Positions 1 through 10,331 of a DNA stretch of 64,000 nt are shown piece by piece (position 1 is the stretch's first letter; every line of letters starts with the position of its first letter). The stretch comes from Affinibrenneria salicis (lineage in GTDB: Bacteria > Pseudomonadota > Gammaproteobacteria > Enterobacterales > Enterobacteriaceae). The translations under genes were made by a program, and so were the position numbers. The stretch lies in the NCBI RefSeq assembly GCF_008710095.1, contig NZ_VYKJ01000003.1, positions 124,001-188,000 of the forward strand, in the 5' to 3' direction. The notes beneath the pieces were generated by a model that was not told the origin of the DNA, made no database searches, and worked only from the letters and a program-made list of their open reading frames with translations.

Positions 1-2144
1 GCTATTCCCGTTTTCCGCAGGTGCCGCTGTTCGGGCGCGCCGCGCGCGAAAAGCGACTGGAAAGCTTGCGCGACGAACGGGAGTCGCTGGCGGAAAGCTA
101 CGCCACCCTATCGTTCGACGTGCAAAAAATCCAGCGCCTGCACCAGGCGTTTAGCCGCTTTGTCGGCAGCCATCTGGCCGTGGCGTTTGATAACGATCCG
201 GAAGCTGAGATGCGTCCGCTGCAGACGCGCCGCGGCGAACTGGAGCGGGCGCTGGGCAACTTCGAGGGTGAACACCAGCAGCAGCGCCAGCAGTATGAGC
301 AGGCCAAAGAGAGCGGCGTGCTGCTCAACCGGCTGATCCCACGCATCAGTCTGCTGTGCGATGATGCGCTGCAGGATCGGGCCGAAGAGATCCGCGATGA
401 ACTGGACGAAGCGGAGGATGCGGCACGTTTCCTGCATCAGCATGGCGCGACGCTGACCCGGCTTGAACCGCTGTTGGGCGCGCTGCAAAGCGATCCGGAA
501 CAGCACGAACAGCTGCGGGAAAGCTACGCGCAGGCGCAGAACGCGCAGCGCCAGGCGAAACAGCGGGTGTTCGCCCTTAGCGAGGTGGTGCAGCGTCGGG
601 CGCACTTCAGCTATAGCGATTCGGCCGGTATGCTGAGCGAAAATTCCGACCTGAACGATCGTCTGCGTCAGCGCCTGGAGCAGGCGGAAGCGGAACGCAG
701 CCGCGCGCGCGAACTGCTGCGCCAGCATCAAAGCCAGCTGACGCAGTACAGTCAGGTGCAGGCCTCGCTGAAGAGTTCCTATGATGCGCGTCTCGATATG
801 CTGAAAGAGCTGACGCAGGAGCTGCAGGATATCGGCGTGCGCGCCGATCCGGACGCCGAGGCGCGCGCGCGCGCGCGGCGCGATGAGCTGCATGCGGCGC
901 TAAGCAGCAACCGAGCGCGGCGCAACCAGCTGGAAAAACAGATCACTTTCTGCGAAGCGGAAATGGACAGCCTGCAAAAGAAACTGCGCAAACTGGAACG
1001 CGATTATCACCAGATGCGCGAGCAGGTGGTGGAAGCGAAAGCCGGCTGGTGCGCCGTGATGCGGCTGGTTAAAGATAACGGCGTAGAGCGGCGTCTGCAC
1101 CGGCGCGAGCTGGCTTATATGGACGCCGACGAGCTGCGCTCGATGTCGGATAAAGCGTTGGGGGCGTTGCGCCTGGCGGTGGCCGATAACGAACACCTGC
1201 GCGACGTGCTGCGACTGTCGGAAGACCCTAAACGGCCGGAGCGGAAAATCCAGTTCTACATCGCCGTCTATCAGCATCTGCGCGAACGTATTCGTCAGGA
1301 TATTATCCGCACCGACGACCCGATCGAAGCGATTGAGCAGATGGAGATCGAACTGAACCGGCTGACCGAAGAACTGACCGCGCGTGAACATACGCTGGCC
1401 ATCAGTTCGCGCAGCGTGGCCAACATTATTCGCAAAACCATTCAGCGCGAACAGAACCGGATCCGCATGCTTAACCAGGGGCTGCAGGCGGTGTCGTTCG
1501 GTCAGGTGAAGAGCGTGCGGCTGAACGTCAATGTGCGGGAGGCGCACACCACGCTGCTCAACGTGCTGTCGGAACAGCAGGAGCAGCATCAGGATCTGTT
1601 CAATAGCAATCGCCTGACCTTCTCCGAAGCGTTGGCCAGACTGTATCAACGCCTGAATCCCCATATCGATATGGGGCAGCGGACGCCGCAAACTATCGGC
1701 GAAGAGCTGCTGGATTACCGCAACTATCTGGAGATGGAAGTGGAAGTCAACCGCGGCGCGGACGGCTGGCTGCGGGCGGAAAGCGGCGCGCTCTCGACCG
1801 GCGAGGCTATCGGGACCGGCATGTCGATTCTGGTGATGGTGGTGCAGAGCTGGGAAGAGGAGTCGAAACGGCTGCGCGGCAAGGATATTTCTCCCTGCCG
1901 CCTGCTGTTCCTCGATGAGGCCGCCCGACTGGACGCGCGTTCGATCGCCACGCTGTTTGAGCTGTGCGAGCGGCTGGAAATGCAGCTGATTATCGCCGCG
2001 CCGGAAAACATCAGTCCGGAAAAAGGCACGACCTATAAGCTGGTGCGTAAGGTGCATAATAACCACGAGCATGTCCATGTGGTCGGCCTGCGCGGTTTCG
2101 CCAGCGAACCACGCGAACAGGTTTCGCAGGAACAGGCTTCCTGA
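1..2144 (+). CDS. mukB: Chromosome partition protein MukB, C-terminal part (5' end outside window)
   Basis: The frame is open from the first bases, so this is the 3' half of mukB (about 713 residues; the family is about 1,480). MukB is the SMC-like ATPase of the MukBEF condensin that organises and segregates the chromosome. Visible parts are a long charged coiled coil, then the C-terminal ATPase head with the ABC signature [20 protein letters not shown] and a Walker B-like segment [13 protein letters not shown]. Any start inside the window (for example GTG at 21) would cut the coiled coil and is not real. A strong terminator follows the stop. The gene lies next to ldtD as in E. coli. Confidence 0.97.
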   Translation, partial: YSRFPQVPLFGRAAREKRLESLRDERESLAESYATLSFDVQKIQRLHQAFSRFVGSHLAVAFDNDPEAEMRPLQTRRGELERALGNFEGEHQQQRQQYEQAKESGVLLNRLIPRISLLCDDALQDRAEEIRDELDEAEDAARFLHQHGATLTRLEPLLGALQSDPEQHEQLRESYAQAQNAQRQAKQRVFALSEVVQRRAHFSYSDSAGMLSENSDLNDRLRQRLEQAEAERSRARELLRQHQSQLTQYSQVQASLKSSYDARLDMLKELTQELQDIGVRADPDAEARARARRDELHAALSSNRARRNQLEKQITFCEAEMDSLQKKLRKLERDYHQMREQVVEAKAGWCAVMRLVKDNGVERRLHRRELAYMDADELRSMSDKALGALRLAVADNEHLRDVLRLSEDPKRPERKIQFYIAVYQHLRERIRQDIIRTDDPIEAIEQMEIELNRLTEELTAREHTLAISSRSVANIIRKTIQREQNRIRMLNQGLQAVSFGQVKSVRLNVNVREAHTTLLNVLSEQQEQHQDLFNSNRLTFSEALARLYQRLNPHIDMGQRTPQTIGEELLDYRNYLEMEVEVNRGADGWLRAESGALSTGEAIGTGMSILVMVVQSWEEESKRLRGKDISPCRLLFLDEAARLDARSIATLFELCERLEMQLIIAAPENISPEKGTTYKLVRKVHNNHEHVHVVGLRGFASEPREQVSQEQAS

Positions 2145-2156
2145 TCGCTCAACGCG

Positions 2157-2195
2157 GCCGGCGGCGTCGGTTGACGCCCGCCGGCTTTTTTTTGC
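2157..2195 (+). terminator. Rho-independent terminator of the muk operon
   Basis: A GC-rich stem (GCCGGCG-GCGTC pairing with GACGC-CGCCGGC, one bulge, GGTT loop) is followed by eight T, 13 nt after the mukB stop. Confidence 0.85.
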
Positions 2196-2514
2196 CACGC
2201 GTATGCTCATTCCTGCGGGACGGCGCTGCGTTTTTTCGTCTTGCGCGCGCGGCGGCCGTATAAACCGGCCGGCGAAACGCACCGTCTGGTGAGCAAAAAA
2301 ACTTTTCTCTTTATATACTAACGATTAAGTTAACCAGAGTTCCTGATGCCGCTATACAGGGTAGGGCATCAAAACAGTTTAATTAAAGGTAGCCCATGCC
2401 TTGCCCGTTAATATTGATGCGCGTTGTGTGGCGATGATGAAAAAAATGGTTGTAACCCAGAAGGCTGAGCGGGAATTGTCGTATGGTTAATAGTGAACAG
2501 AGGATGATAAAGGG
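2196..2514. other. Intergenic region upstream of ldtD
   Basis: About 320 bases without a convincing gene. It is AT-rich near 2,300 and holds a weak inverted repeat (GATGCC...GGGCATC, 2,344-2,369). A short open frame from 2,071 overlaps the mukB terminator and is judged spurious. The ldtD promoter presumably lies here, but no confident -35/-10 pair was picked. Confidence 0.5.
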
Positions 2515-4323
2515 ATGTTAATAAAGAATAAAAATAAACAAAAGTGGCTGTGGGTGGCGGGTTACACCTGGATGTGTAGTCTGGCGCCGGCAGGGCTCGC
2601 GCAGGCGGCCATGCCGGCCGTGACGGCGCCGGTTGCGGCCGGCAGCCCGATGCTGCAGTCGCCGGAACAGGTGCAGGCGGCGCTGCTGGCTAATCTGCCG
2701 GCGGGCATGGCGCCCCATTATATTGCCAGTCTGGTCGCGCTGTACGGACAGCGTCAGATGCAACCGATGTGGACCGATCGGGACGCCGTGCAGCAGTTCC
2801 AGCAGCAGCTGGCGGAGATAGCCATTTCTGGCGTTCAGCCTCAGTTCACGGTCTGGGTTAGCCGGCTGACCGATCCCGCGCTGACCGGCATGGCGCGCGA
2901 TATTACCCTGTCTGATGCTATGCTGGGCTATCTGCAGTTCGTCTCCGGCGTAAAGACTTACGGCACCAGCTGGCTGTACGGCTCGACGCCCTACCGGCTG
3001 CAGGCGCCGTCCGCGGAGGCCATCGCTCACTGGCTAAGCGCGGTCAATGGCGGCAATGCGGCCGCGTATGTCACCTTGCTGGCGCCGCAGCACCAGCAAT
3101 ATTCCCGGATGCGCCAGGCGCTGAAGTCGATGCTGACGGACGAGCGTCCCTGGCCGCAGCTCACCGGCAAAGGCAGCCTGCGTCCCGAAGAGAGCAGCGC
3201 GGATGTGGCGGCGTTGCGTGAAATTTTATCGCGTACCGGCATGCTGACGCCTGCCAGTGCCAGTGCCAGTGCCAGTGCCAGTGCCAGTGCCAGTGCCAGT
3301 GCCGGCGAATCGACGGCCGTCAGCCCGGCGACCGCATCGGCTGCTCCCGCCGTACCGGCTGTCGTTACAGCGTCATCTGCGCCTGAAGGCGGCGCCGCCT
3401 TGTCGGCGGACGGCGCGGAGCGCTATCAGGGCGAGCTGGTCGAGGCGGTCAAACGCTTTCAGCGCTGGCAGGGCCTGGAAGATGATGGCGTGATCGGCGT
3501 CCGTACCCGCGACTGGCTGAATGTCTCGCCGCAGCAGCGGGCTACGCTGCTGGCGCTGAATATTCAGCGTTTGCGCCTGATTCCCGATCGGGATGCGGCG
3601 GGTATTATGGTAAACATTCCCGACTATTCGCTGGTTTATTACCAGAACGGAACGGAAATATTGTCGTCGAGGGTGATTGTCGGTCAGCCTAAACGCAAAA
3701 CGCCGTTGATGAGCAGTTCGTTAAACAACGTAGTGCTGAATCCGCCGTGGAACGTGCCGACCACGCTCACCCGTCAGGATATCATTCCTAAAGTGGTGCG
3801 CGATCCGGGCTATCTGCAGCGCAATGGTTATACGCTGCTGTCTGACTGGAGCAGCGAGGCGCAGCCGATCGATCCGACGATGATCGACTGGTCTATGGTG
3901 TCGCCGGCTAATTTCCCATATCGCCTGCGCCAGGCGCCGGGCAGCAACAACGCGTTGGGCCGCTATAAGTTTAATATGCCCAATTCCGACGCGATCTATC
4001 TGCACGATACGCCGAATCATAATCTGTTCCGTAAGGATATCCGCGCGCTGAGCTCCGGCTGCGTACGCGTCAACAAAGCGTCCGAACTGGCCACGCTGCT
4101 GCTGCAGGATGCCGGCTGGAGCGATACGCGTATGACGTCTGCACTGAAACAGGGCGATACCACCTATGTTTCGGTCAAGGCGAAGATCCCGGTCAATCTG
4201 TATTATCTGACGGCGTGGGTCGCCGACGACGGCAAGCCGCAATTCCGTACAGATATTTACAATTATGACGGCACGATGGGATCGGCGGCACAGATTCTGC
4301 CAAAAGCAGGATTATTGCTGTAA
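2515..4323 (+). CDS. ldtD: L,D-transpeptidase LdtD (YcbB), with a polymorphic Ala-Ser linker
   Basis: LdtD makes 3-3 cross-links in periplasmic peptidoglycan and confers beta-lactam bypass in E. coli. The 602-aa product has a signal peptide (hydrophobic core near residues 12-30, cleavage near AQA), a peptidoglycan-binding domain ([19 protein letters not shown]), and a YkuD catalytic domain with HDTP followed by SSGCVRV; the nucleophile is Cys516. An SD-like AAAGGG precedes the ATG. Unusual is an Ala-Ser run (residues 247-262) encoded by eight perfect GCCAGT copies, in the linker just before the PG-binding domain. Downstream lies mepK, another murein enzyme, as in E. coli. Confidence 0.95.
   Translation: MLIKNKNKQKWLWVAGYTWMCSLAPAGLAQAAMPAVTAPVAAGSPMLQSPEQVQAALLANLPAGMAPHYIASLVALYGQRQMQPMWTDRDAVQQFQQQLAEIAISGVQPQFTVWVSRLTDPALTGMARDITLSDAMLGYLQFVSGVKTYGTSWLYGSTPYRLQAPSAEAIAHWLSAVNGGNAAAYVTLLAPQHQQYSRMRQALKSMLTDERPWPQLTGKGSLRPEESSADVAALREILSRTGMLTPASASASASASASASASAGESTAVSPATASAAPAVPAVVTASSAPEGGAALSADGAERYQGELVEAVKRFQRWQGLEDDGVIGVRTRDWLNVSPQQRATLLALNIQRLRLIPDRDAAGIMVNIPDYSLVYYQNGTEILSSRVIVGQPKRKTPLMSSSLNNVVLNPPWNVPTTLTRQDIIPKVVRDPGYLQRNGYTLLSDWSSEAQPIDPTMIDWSMVSPANFPYRLRQAPGSNNALGRYKFNMPNSDAIYLHDTPNHNLFRKDIRALSSGCVRVNKASELATLLLQDAGWSDTRMTSALKQGDTTYVSVKAKIPVNLYYLTAWVADDGKPQFRTDIYNYDGTMGSAAQILPKAGLLL
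3253..3300 (+). repeat. (GCCAGT)8 microsatellite inside ldtD
   Basis: Eight perfect tandem copies of the hexamer GCCAGT encode (Ala-Ser)8. Gain or loss of units keeps the frame and would only change linker length. Confidence 0.98.
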
Positions 4324-4506
4324 TAAATGCAGCAAATCCGGTTAATTAGCGGTCAGAACATCAGAGCCGGGCGAGGGCGTACAGGGTGACGCCCCGCAAA
4401 CCCCGGCGGAAAGCGGGTTGACTCACTTTTCATTGCCAGTTATGGTGCAAAACGGTGCATTTTAAGTACCCGCATATACCGATCTTCTAGCCAGGGCAAT
4501 ACACCT

Positions 4507-5055
4507 ATGGAACACATTGATAATCATCGCCGTAAGTGGCTGCTGCTGGGCGGCGCCGCGCTCGGGGTGACGCTTTTGCCTGGACAGGCTTTGGCGACGT
4601 TATCCACGCCTCGTCCACGTATTTTGACGCTGGAAAACCTGAATACGGGTGAACGGCTGAAAACCGAGTTTTTTGACGGACGACGCTATAATAAAGAAGA
4701 GCTTTCACGCCTAAATCACTTCTTCCGCGATTATCGCGCCAACAAAATTAAAAGCATCGATCCGCTGTTGTTCGACCAACTCTACCGACTGCAGGTGATG
4801 CTGGGCAGCAACAAACCGGTGCAGCTGGTTTCCGGCTATCGTTCCCTCGGCACCAATAACGAACTGCGTTCTCACCGGCGCGGCGTGGCGAAGCAGAGTT
4901 ACCACACGCAGGGAAAAGCGATGGATTTCCACATTGAAGGCGTCCAGCTGGCGAATATACGTAAGGCGGCGCTGAAAATGCGCGCCGGCGGGGTCGGCTA
5001 TTATCCGCGCAGCAATTTTGTGCATATCGATACCGGGCCGGTGCGCAACTGGTAA
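4507..5055 (+). CDS. mepK: Murein DD-endopeptidase MepK (YcbK), DUF882
   Basis: MepK cleaves peptidoglycan cross-links, with a preference for 3-3 links in E. coli, so its place beside the 3-3-forming LdtD is functionally coherent. The 182-aa protein starts with a twin-arginine-type signal (HRRKWLLLGG, then a hydrophobic stretch to about residue 30); E. coli YcbK is a known Tat substrate. The M15-like zinc peptidase core is recognised by SGYRS, SYHTQGKAMDFHIEG and FVHIDTGPVRNW, which carry the His/Asp zinc ligands. Length equals that of the E. coli protein. The 183-nt gap after ldtD suggests its own promoter. Confidence 0.94.
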   Translation: MEHIDNHRRKWLLLGGAALGVTLLPGQALATLSTPRPRILTLENLNTGERLKTEFFDGRRYNKEELSRLNHFFRDYRANKIKSIDPLLFDQLYRLQVMLGSNKPVQLVSGYRSLGTNNELRSHRRGVAKQSYHTQGKAMDFHIEGVQLANIRKAALKMRAGGVGYYPRSNFVHIDTGPVRNW

Positions 5056-5108
5056 TGTCGCTGGTCGTTGGCTCGTGTGCTGAGTAACGCTTTATCAGAT
5101 GGAGCAGT

Positions 5109-5756
5109 ATGAAATATCAAGTTATCCCGGTCACCGCATTCAACCAGAACTGTACGCTTTTGTGGTGTGAAAAGACCCAGGATGCGGCCATTGTGGATCC
5201 CGGCGGCGAGGCGGAGAAGATCAAGCGTGCGGTGCAGGCGGCCGGCGTAAATGTGCGGCAGATTTTGCTGACGCACGGTCATCTGGACCATGTCGGCGCG
5301 GCAGCCAGTCTGGCGCAACACTATCAGGCGCCGATTCTGGGGCCGCAGGAGGCCGATGCCTTCTGGCTGGACGGGCTGCCGGCACAGAGCCGTATGTTCG
5401 GCCTGAGCGAGTGCGAGCCGTTAACGCCGACCCGCTGGCTGCACGAAGGCGATACGGTTAACGTCGGAGAGATCGAACTGGCGGTATTACACTGCCCGGG
5501 CCATACGCCGGGGCACATCGTGTTTTTCGCTTCGGCGGAGCGCTTCGCGCTGGTCGGCGATGTCATCTTCAACGGCGGCGTCGGGCGCAGCGATTTTCCG
5601 CAGGGCGACCATCAGGCGCTAATCGCGTCTATCCGCACTAAGCTGTTTCCTCTCGGCGACGACGTGGCTTTTATTCCGGGGCACGGGCCAGGCTCGACCT
5701 TCGGCGAGGAGCGCCGCACCAATCCGTTTGTACGGGACGAGCCCGCCATCTGGTGA
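5109..5756 (+). CDS. gloC: Type II glyoxalase GloC (YcbL), metallo-beta-lactamase fold
   Basis: GloC hydrolyses S-lactoylglutathione in cytosolic methylglyoxal detoxification. The 215-aa protein shows the metallo-hydrolase motif THGHLDHVG near residues 55-63, followed by CPGHTPGH and the late GHGPGST, which supply the remaining metal ligands. SD AGATGGAG precedes the ATG, 53 nt after mepK. A perfect bidirectional terminator follows. Methylglyoxal synthase (mgsA) is also in this window, about 31 kb away. Confidence 0.93.
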   Translation: MKYQVIPVTAFNQNCTLLWCEKTQDAAIVDPGGEAEKIKRAVQAAGVNVRQILLTHGHLDHVGAAASLAQHYQAPILGPQEADAFWLDGLPAQSRMFGLSECEPLTPTRWLHEGDTVNVGEIELAVLHCPGHTPGHIVFFASAERFALVGDVIFNGGVGRSDFPQGDHQALIASIRTKLFPLGDDVAFIPGHGPGSTFGEERRTNPFVRDEPAIW

Positions 5757-5771
5757 TTTGTCTCTCTTAGA

Positions 5772-5806
5772 CAGTAAAAAACCGGCATAACGCCGGTTTT
5801 TTACTG
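5772..5806. terminator. Bidirectional terminator after gloC
   Basis: A perfect 15-bp stem (CAGTAAAAAACCGGC / GCCGGTTTTTTACTG) with loop ATAAC-like, flanked by an A-run and a T-run. It can end gloC on the + strand and aspC on the - strand. Confidence 0.9.
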
Positions 5807-5928
5807 ATGACAAGAGGTGTTATTCGGGAGCGTGCGGCGAGGGTGGTAGCGGCGTTAGCCGCCGGAGCGCCCCCGGTGCGATAGGCCTCGTATATCTCGG
5901 CTCATTGGCGACTTTGTCTGCAACCTCA

Positions 5929-5953
5929 AGCCGGCATAACGCCGGCTTTTTAC
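5929..5953. terminator. Second copy of the same terminator, before the aspC stop
   Basis: AGCCGGCATAACGCCGGCT followed by TTTTACTG repeats the core CCGGCATAACGCCGG and the TTTTTACTG tail of the hairpin 150 bp upstream. The spacer carries degenerate repeat-like sequence. Confidence 0.7.
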
Positions 5954-5971
5954 TGTGGCCTGATGGCGACC

Positions 5972-7162
5972 TTATAACACCGCGACAATCGCTTCGCACA
6001 GCGGCGCCATATTTTCCGGCGTCATGCCGGCGACGTTGATGCGCCCGGAGTTAACCGCATAGACGCCGAACTCGTCGCGCAGGCGCAACACCTGCTCTTT
6101 GTTCAGGCCGCTGAACGAGAACATGCCGTTCTGTTCAATGATGAACGAGAAGTCGCGGTCGGCCCCTTTTTCCTGCAGCGTGTTGACGAACAGCTGACGC
6201 ATGCGCTGAATGCGTTCACGCATGGCGGTGAGCTCCTGCTCCCAGATGGCGCGCAGCGTATCGTTGCCGAGAATGGTCGCCACCACGCTGGCGCCGTGGG
6301 CCGGCGGGTTAGAGTAGTTGGCGCGGATGGTGGCCTTTACCTGACTGAACGCCTTATCCGCGGTTTGGGCATCGGCCGCAACCAGCGTACAGGCGCCGAC
6401 GCGCTCATTGTACAGGCCAAAATTTTTCGAGTAGGAGCTGGCCACGATCAGCTCAGGATGGCTGGCGGCAAAGATACGCAGCCCCTGCGCGTCTTCTTCC
6501 AGACCTCTGGCGAATCCCTGATAGGCAAAGTCGAACAGCGGCAGCCAGCCTTTTTCCACCGATAGCTCAGCCAGCTGCGACCACTGTTCTTCGGTTGGAT
6601 CGATACCGGTCGGGTTATGGCAGCAGCCGTGGAACAGAACGACATCGCCGGCCTGCGCCGCGCTGAGGCTCTTCAGCAGCGCCCCGAAGTCCAGACTGTG
6701 GTTCTCCGCGTCATAATAGTCATACTCGCGCACCTCTAATCCGGCGGCGGAAAAGACATTCTTGTGGTTCGGCCAGCTCGGGTTGCTGATCCAGATACGT
6801 TTTGCGCTGGTCTGACGGGCGATAAAGTCGGCCGCCACGCGTAAGCCGCCGGTTCCGCCCGGTGTTTGCGCCGTACGGGCGCGTTTATCGCTTATAATGG
6901 TGCTCTCTTTGCCAAACAGCAGCGCTTGGGTGCAGAGGCCGAAATCGGCAAGGCCGTCGATACTCAGATAGTTTTTGGTGGTTTCGTTTTCCAGCAGATA
7001 TTGTTCAGCTTTTTTTACGCTGGTTAACACCGGGGTTTTGCCCGTTTCGTCTTTATAAACGCCTATGCCCAGGTTGATTTTGTTCGGACGCTCATCAGCG
7101 CGGAAAAGATCGGCCAGGCCAAGGATTGGGTCGGCGGGTGCGGCAGAGATAGTTTCAAACAT
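5972..7162 (-). CDS. aspC: Aromatic/aspartate aminotransferase AspC
   Basis: A PLP enzyme transferring amino groups between aspartate (and aromatic amino acids) and 2-oxoglutarate. At 396 aa it matches E. coli AspC exactly. The PLP lysine is in [14 protein letters not shown] (near residue 246); the N-terminal [23 protein letters not shown] and [13 protein letters not shown] segments are family hallmarks. It lies downstream of the OmpF-type porin on the same strand, separated by a strong terminator. Confidence 0.96.
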   Translation of the reverse strand: MFETISAAPADPILGLADLFRADERPNKINLGIGVYKDETGKTPVLTSVKKAEQYLLENETTKNYLSIDGLADFGLCTQALLFGKESTIISDKRARTAQTPGGTGGLRVAADFIARQTSAKRIWISNPSWPNHKNVFSAAGLEVREYDYYDAENHSLDFGALLKSLSAAQAGDVVLFHGCCHNPTGIDPTEEQWSQLAELSVEKGWLPLFDFAYQGFARGLEEDAQGLRIFAASHPELIVASSYSKNFGLYNERVGACTLVAADAQTADKAFSQVKATIRANYSNPPAHGASVVATILGNDTLRAIWEQELTAMRERIQRMRQLFVNTLQEKGADRDFSFIIEQNGMFSFSGLNKEQVLRLRDEFGVYAVNSGRINVAGMTPENMAPLCEAIVAVL

Positions 7163-7324
7163 TGACAGGGTGTTCCATGGCAGAGATTAAGCAGGAGCCA
7201 TCAGATTACCGTCAGTCATCTGCTTTGCCAACCGTTTGCGATCAAAAGATTCGGGAAATTGCGCCAGTCAACGCCAGCGACGTGAGGGCGCGCACAGGCG
7301 TGTGGGAAAGGGATAAGACAAAAT

Positions 7325-7355
7325 AAAAAGACAGAGCCGAAGCTCTGTCTTTTTT
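7325..7355. terminator. Terminator between the porin gene and aspC
   Basis: GACAGAGC-CGAA-GCTCTGTC with an A-run on the left and six T on the right. It ends porin transcription on the - strand and is symmetrical enough to act both ways. Confidence 0.88.
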
Positions 7356-7395
7356 GACGATCGCCGCGCGCCACAAACGCGCGGTTTAAACCGAC

Positions 7396-8472
7396 TTAGA
7401 ACTGATAAGTCAGGCCCAGAGCCACGGTATCATCATCGTTGATGCCGTAAGCGTTGTCGTCTTTGATCAGGTTGATCTGATAGTCAACGTAGGTAGATAC
7501 GTTTTTGTTGAACGCATAGGTCGCGCCGACGCTGACGTATTTGTTCAGGTAGTCATTCTGGTTAGTGCTGTCAACTTTGCCTTTGGAGGACACGTAGGCC
7601 AGAGACGGACGCAGGCCGAAGTCGAACTGGTACTGAGCCACGGCTTCAAAGACTTTAGTCTTATCAGCGAAGCCGACGAAGTCTGCATCAATGTAAGACA
7701 GATTGCGGTATTCGCCGTAGGTGGCGGCCAGATAGATGTTGTTGGCGTCGTATTTAACGGCGGTAGCCCAGGCTTCCGCTTTGGCACCGCGACCAGCGGC
7801 GTTAGCGTTTTGCTCATCGGTACGGTCGGATGCAGCGTAAGTACCAACCACGCCTAAGCCGATTTCGGATTCGTAAGAGGAAGAAATACCCCAGCCGTCG
7901 CCGTTGGATTCAGCCAGGCTGCGCGGGTTGTTGGAGTCGTCGCTGTTTTTGCCCTGATACTGTACGGCGAAGTTCCAGCCGTCAACCAGACCGAAGAAGT
8001 TGGTGTTGCGGTAAGTCGCCACGCCAGTGGTACGGCCATTCATGAAGCTATCCGGACCCGTGGTATCGCCGCCGAATTCCGGCAGAACGTCGGTCCAGCC
8101 CAGCGCATCGTAAACAACGCCATAGTTACGACCGAAGTCGACAGAACCGTAATCGGCGAATTTCAGACCGGCAAAGGCCAGACGGGTTTTGTCGCCGCCC
8201 TGAGAACCTTCAGCACGGTTGCCTTTGAATTCATATTCGAAACGACCAAAGCCAGTCAGATCGCTGGTGATCTGGCTTTCGCCTTTGAAGCCCAGACGCG
8301 CGTAAGTTTTGTCGCCGTCGTTGCCATTGTTATCAGAGAAGTAATGCAGAGCGGTAACCCTGCCGTAAATATCAACTTTGTTGCCGTCTTTGTTGTACAC
8401 TTCGGCAGCGTTAACTGCGCCAGCAGCTAACAGAGTCGGGATTACCACTGCAAGAATGTTGCGCTTCATCAT
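7396..8472 (-). CDS. ompF: OmpF-type general porin
   Basis: Outer-membrane trimeric beta-barrel porin for small hydrophilic solutes. I choose the ATG at 8,472 ([12 protein letters not shown]...) rather than the longest frame (8,580): it gives a classical signal peptide ending in [18 protein letters not shown] and has SD GAGGGT, as in E. coli ompF. The mature barrel ends in the YQF terminal Phe needed for Bam-mediated assembly. Position between aspC and asnS is that of E. coli ompF. Loop 3 carries a PEFGG motif. The mature form is about 336 aa. Confidence 0.93.
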   Translation of the reverse strand: MMKRNILAVVIPTLLAAGAVNAAEVYNKDGNKVDIYGRVTALHYFSDNNGNDGDKTYARLGFKGESQITSDLTGFGRFEYEFKGNRAEGSQGGDKTRLAFAGLKFADYGSVDFGRNYGVVYDALGWTDVLPEFGGDTTGPDSFMNGRTTGVATYRNTNFFGLVDGWNFAVQYQGKNSDDSNNPRSLAESNGDGWGISSSYESEIGLGVVGTYAASDRTDEQNANAAGRGAKAEAWATAVKYDANNIYLAATYGEYRNLSYIDADFVGFADKTKVFEAVAQYQFDFGLRPSLAYVSSKGKVDSTNQNDYLNKYVSVGATYAFNKNVSTYVDYQINLIKDDNAYGINDDDTVALGLTYQF

Positions 8473-8626
8473 TATTACCCTCATTGGTGTTATTGAGACG
8501 CCTGCCACTGTCATAAATAAATTCCTGGGAACTTTATCCGACAGTCGGGTGTCTTTCTGTGTCTGAACGCAGTTTTCCATTCAAACCCTCGTTAATCCAC
8601 CCCGAAAATGCTACTAACATCGTAAT

Positions 8627-8670
8627 CAGGTAACAAAATGAAATATTGTATTTCAAAATGTAAATATCAG
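8627..8670 (-). promoter_or_regulatory. Candidate tandem OmpR sites upstream of the porin gene
   Basis: Read on the - strand, two adjacent about 20-bp units (ATTTACATTTTGAAATACAA and TATTTCATTTTGTTACCTGA) share TTTCATTTTG-like cores and an AC step. This matches the tandem phased layout of OmpR-P sites upstream of enterobacterial ompF. It lies about 155-200 bp upstream of the chosen start. Confidence 0.5.
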
Positions 8671-8696
8671 GGAACTTTGTGAGCAATATCGGAAAT

Positions 8697-8732
8697 TAAA
8701 AAAGAGGGACCCCGAAATGGCGTCCCTCTTTT
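8697..8732. terminator. Terminator after asnS
   Basis: AGAGGGAC / GTCCCTCT stem with flanking A and T runs, 30 nt past the asnS stop on the - strand. Confidence 0.85.
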
Positions 8733-8766
8733 CTACATATTTGTTTTGCTTATATTAAATATTTAT

Positions 8767-10167
8767 TTAGAAACTGGCGTTTCTGGGCGTGCGCGGGAAT
8801 GGAATAACATCGCGTACATTTTGTACACCGGTTACATACGCAATCAGGCGTTCAAAACCGAGGCCGAAACCGGAATGCGGGACGGTGCCGTAGCGGCGCA
8901 GGTCGCGGTACCACCAGTAATCCTCTTTCTTCAGCCCCATTTCGTCAAGGCGTTTGTCCAGATGATCCAGTCGTTCTTCGCGCTGCGACCCGCCGATAAT
9001 TTCGCCAATGCCCGGCGCCAGAACATCCATTGCGGCGACGGTTTTGCCATCGTTGTTCATGCGCATATAAAAGGCTTTGATATCTTTAGGGTAATTCTTA
9101 ACGACTACCGGCGATCGGAAATGTTTCTCCGCCAGATAGCGTTCGTGTTCGGACGACAGGTCAATGCCCCAGGAAACCGGGTTTTCGAATGTCTGGCCAG
9201 AGGCCTGCAGGATATCTATCGCATCGGTGTAGTCCACCTGCGCGAAATCGGAGGTAATAAAGCGTTCGAGCCGTTCCACCGCGTCTTTATCGACCCGCTG
9301 GGCGAAGAACGCCATGTCGTCGGCGCGTTCCTGCAGCACCGCGCGGAACACGTATTTCAGCAGGTCTTCGGCCAGCGTGGCGATATCGTCAAGTTCGGCA
9401 AAGGCCACTTCCGGTTCGATCATCCAGAATTCCGCCAGGTGACGGCTGGTATTGGAGTTTTCCGCCCGGAAGGTCGGGCCGAAGGTGTAAATTTTCGACA
9501 GCGCGCAGGCGTAGGTTTCGCCGTTCAACTGGCCGGATACGGTCAGGAACGCCTCGCGGCCGAAGAAGTCTTCGCTGAAATCCACCTTGCCCTGCCCGGT
9601 GCGCGGCAGGTTTTCCAGATCGAGCGTGGAGACGCGGAACATCTCGCCGGCGCCTTCGGTATCCGACGCGGTGATCAGCGGCGTAGAGACCCAGCAGTAG
9701 CCGTTTTCATGGAAGAAACGGTGAATCGCCTGAGCCAGCGTGTGGCGAACGCGCGCGACGGCGCCGATCAGGTTGGTGCGCGGCCGCAGATGGGCGACTT
9801 CGCGCAGATATTCGATACTGTGGCGTTTGGCCGCCATCGGGTAGGTGTCCGGATCGTCGACCCAGCCGATCACGTTGACGGCGCTGGCCTGCAGCTCATA
9901 ACTTTGTCCTTCGCCAGGCGAAGCGACGACGCGGCCGGTGACTTCCACCGAGCAGCCGGTGGTCAGGCGCAATACATCCTGATTGTAATTGGGGAGAGTA
10001 TTATTAATTACAGCCTGTAACGGATTAAAGCAGGAACCGTCATAGACGGCGATAAAGGAGATACCGGCTTTAGAATCTCTCCGGGTACGTACCCAGCCGC
10101 GCACGGTGACGTCACTGTCAACGGCGACACGGCCTTGCAGTACGTCGACTACAGGCACTACGCTCAT
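8767..10167 (-). CDS. asnS: Asparaginyl-tRNA synthetase
   Basis: Class IIb aminoacyl-tRNA synthetase charging tRNA-Asn. The 466-aa length equals E. coli AsnS. An N-terminal OB anticodon-binding domain ([19 protein letters not shown]) is followed by the class II core: motif 2 around [21 protein letters not shown] and motif 3 [15 protein letters not shown]. The protein ends RTPRNASF, close to the family C-terminus. Neighbours pncB and the porin are as in E. coli. Confidence 0.97.
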   Translation of the reverse strand: MSVVPVVDVLQGRVAVDSDVTVRGWVRTRRDSKAGISFIAVYDGSCFNPLQAVINNTLPNYNQDVLRLTTGCSVEVTGRVVASPGEGQSYELQASAVNVIGWVDDPDTYPMAAKRHSIEYLREVAHLRPRTNLIGAVARVRHTLAQAIHRFFHENGYCWVSTPLITASDTEGAGEMFRVSTLDLENLPRTGQGKVDFSEDFFGREAFLTVSGQLNGETYACALSKIYTFGPTFRAENSNTSRHLAEFWMIEPEVAFAELDDIATLAEDLLKYVFRAVLQERADDMAFFAQRVDKDAVERLERFITSDFAQVDYTDAIDILQASGQTFENPVSWGIDLSSEHERYLAEKHFRSPVVVKNYPKDIKAFYMRMNNDGKTVAAMDVLAPGIGEIIGGSQREERLDHLDKRLDEMGLKKEDYWWYRDLRRYGTVPHSGFGLGFERLIAYVTGVQNVRDVIPFPRTPRNASF

Positions 10168-10270
10168 AAATTTCTCTCTTGTAATGGTTTAAGACAAAAG
10201 TAACAGGCCCTGCCCGCAGGCAGAACCTTGCATATGTTACTTGCCGATGGGCTGGACACAAGCAGAAATC

Positions 10271-10307
10271 ACAGCAAGACGATAAGATTTATCGTCTTGC
10301 TGTTTTT
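10271..10307. terminator. Perfect hairpin between pncB and asnS
   Basis: ACAGCAAGACGATAA-GAT-TTATCGTCTTGCTGT forms a perfect 15-bp stem followed by TTTTC on the + strand. On the - strand, the direction of pncB, the T-tract is weak, so it may act as a partial terminator or an mRNA 3'-end stabiliser. Confidence 0.65.
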
Positions 10308-10331
10308 CGGATAAAGGAAAATGCGCCGGGT

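Noticed and set aside
900..2282. 460-codon frame antisense to mukB and other long antisense frames over asnS, pepN and ycbZ
   Set aside because: They mirror conserved genes; high GC codon use leaves long open shadows.
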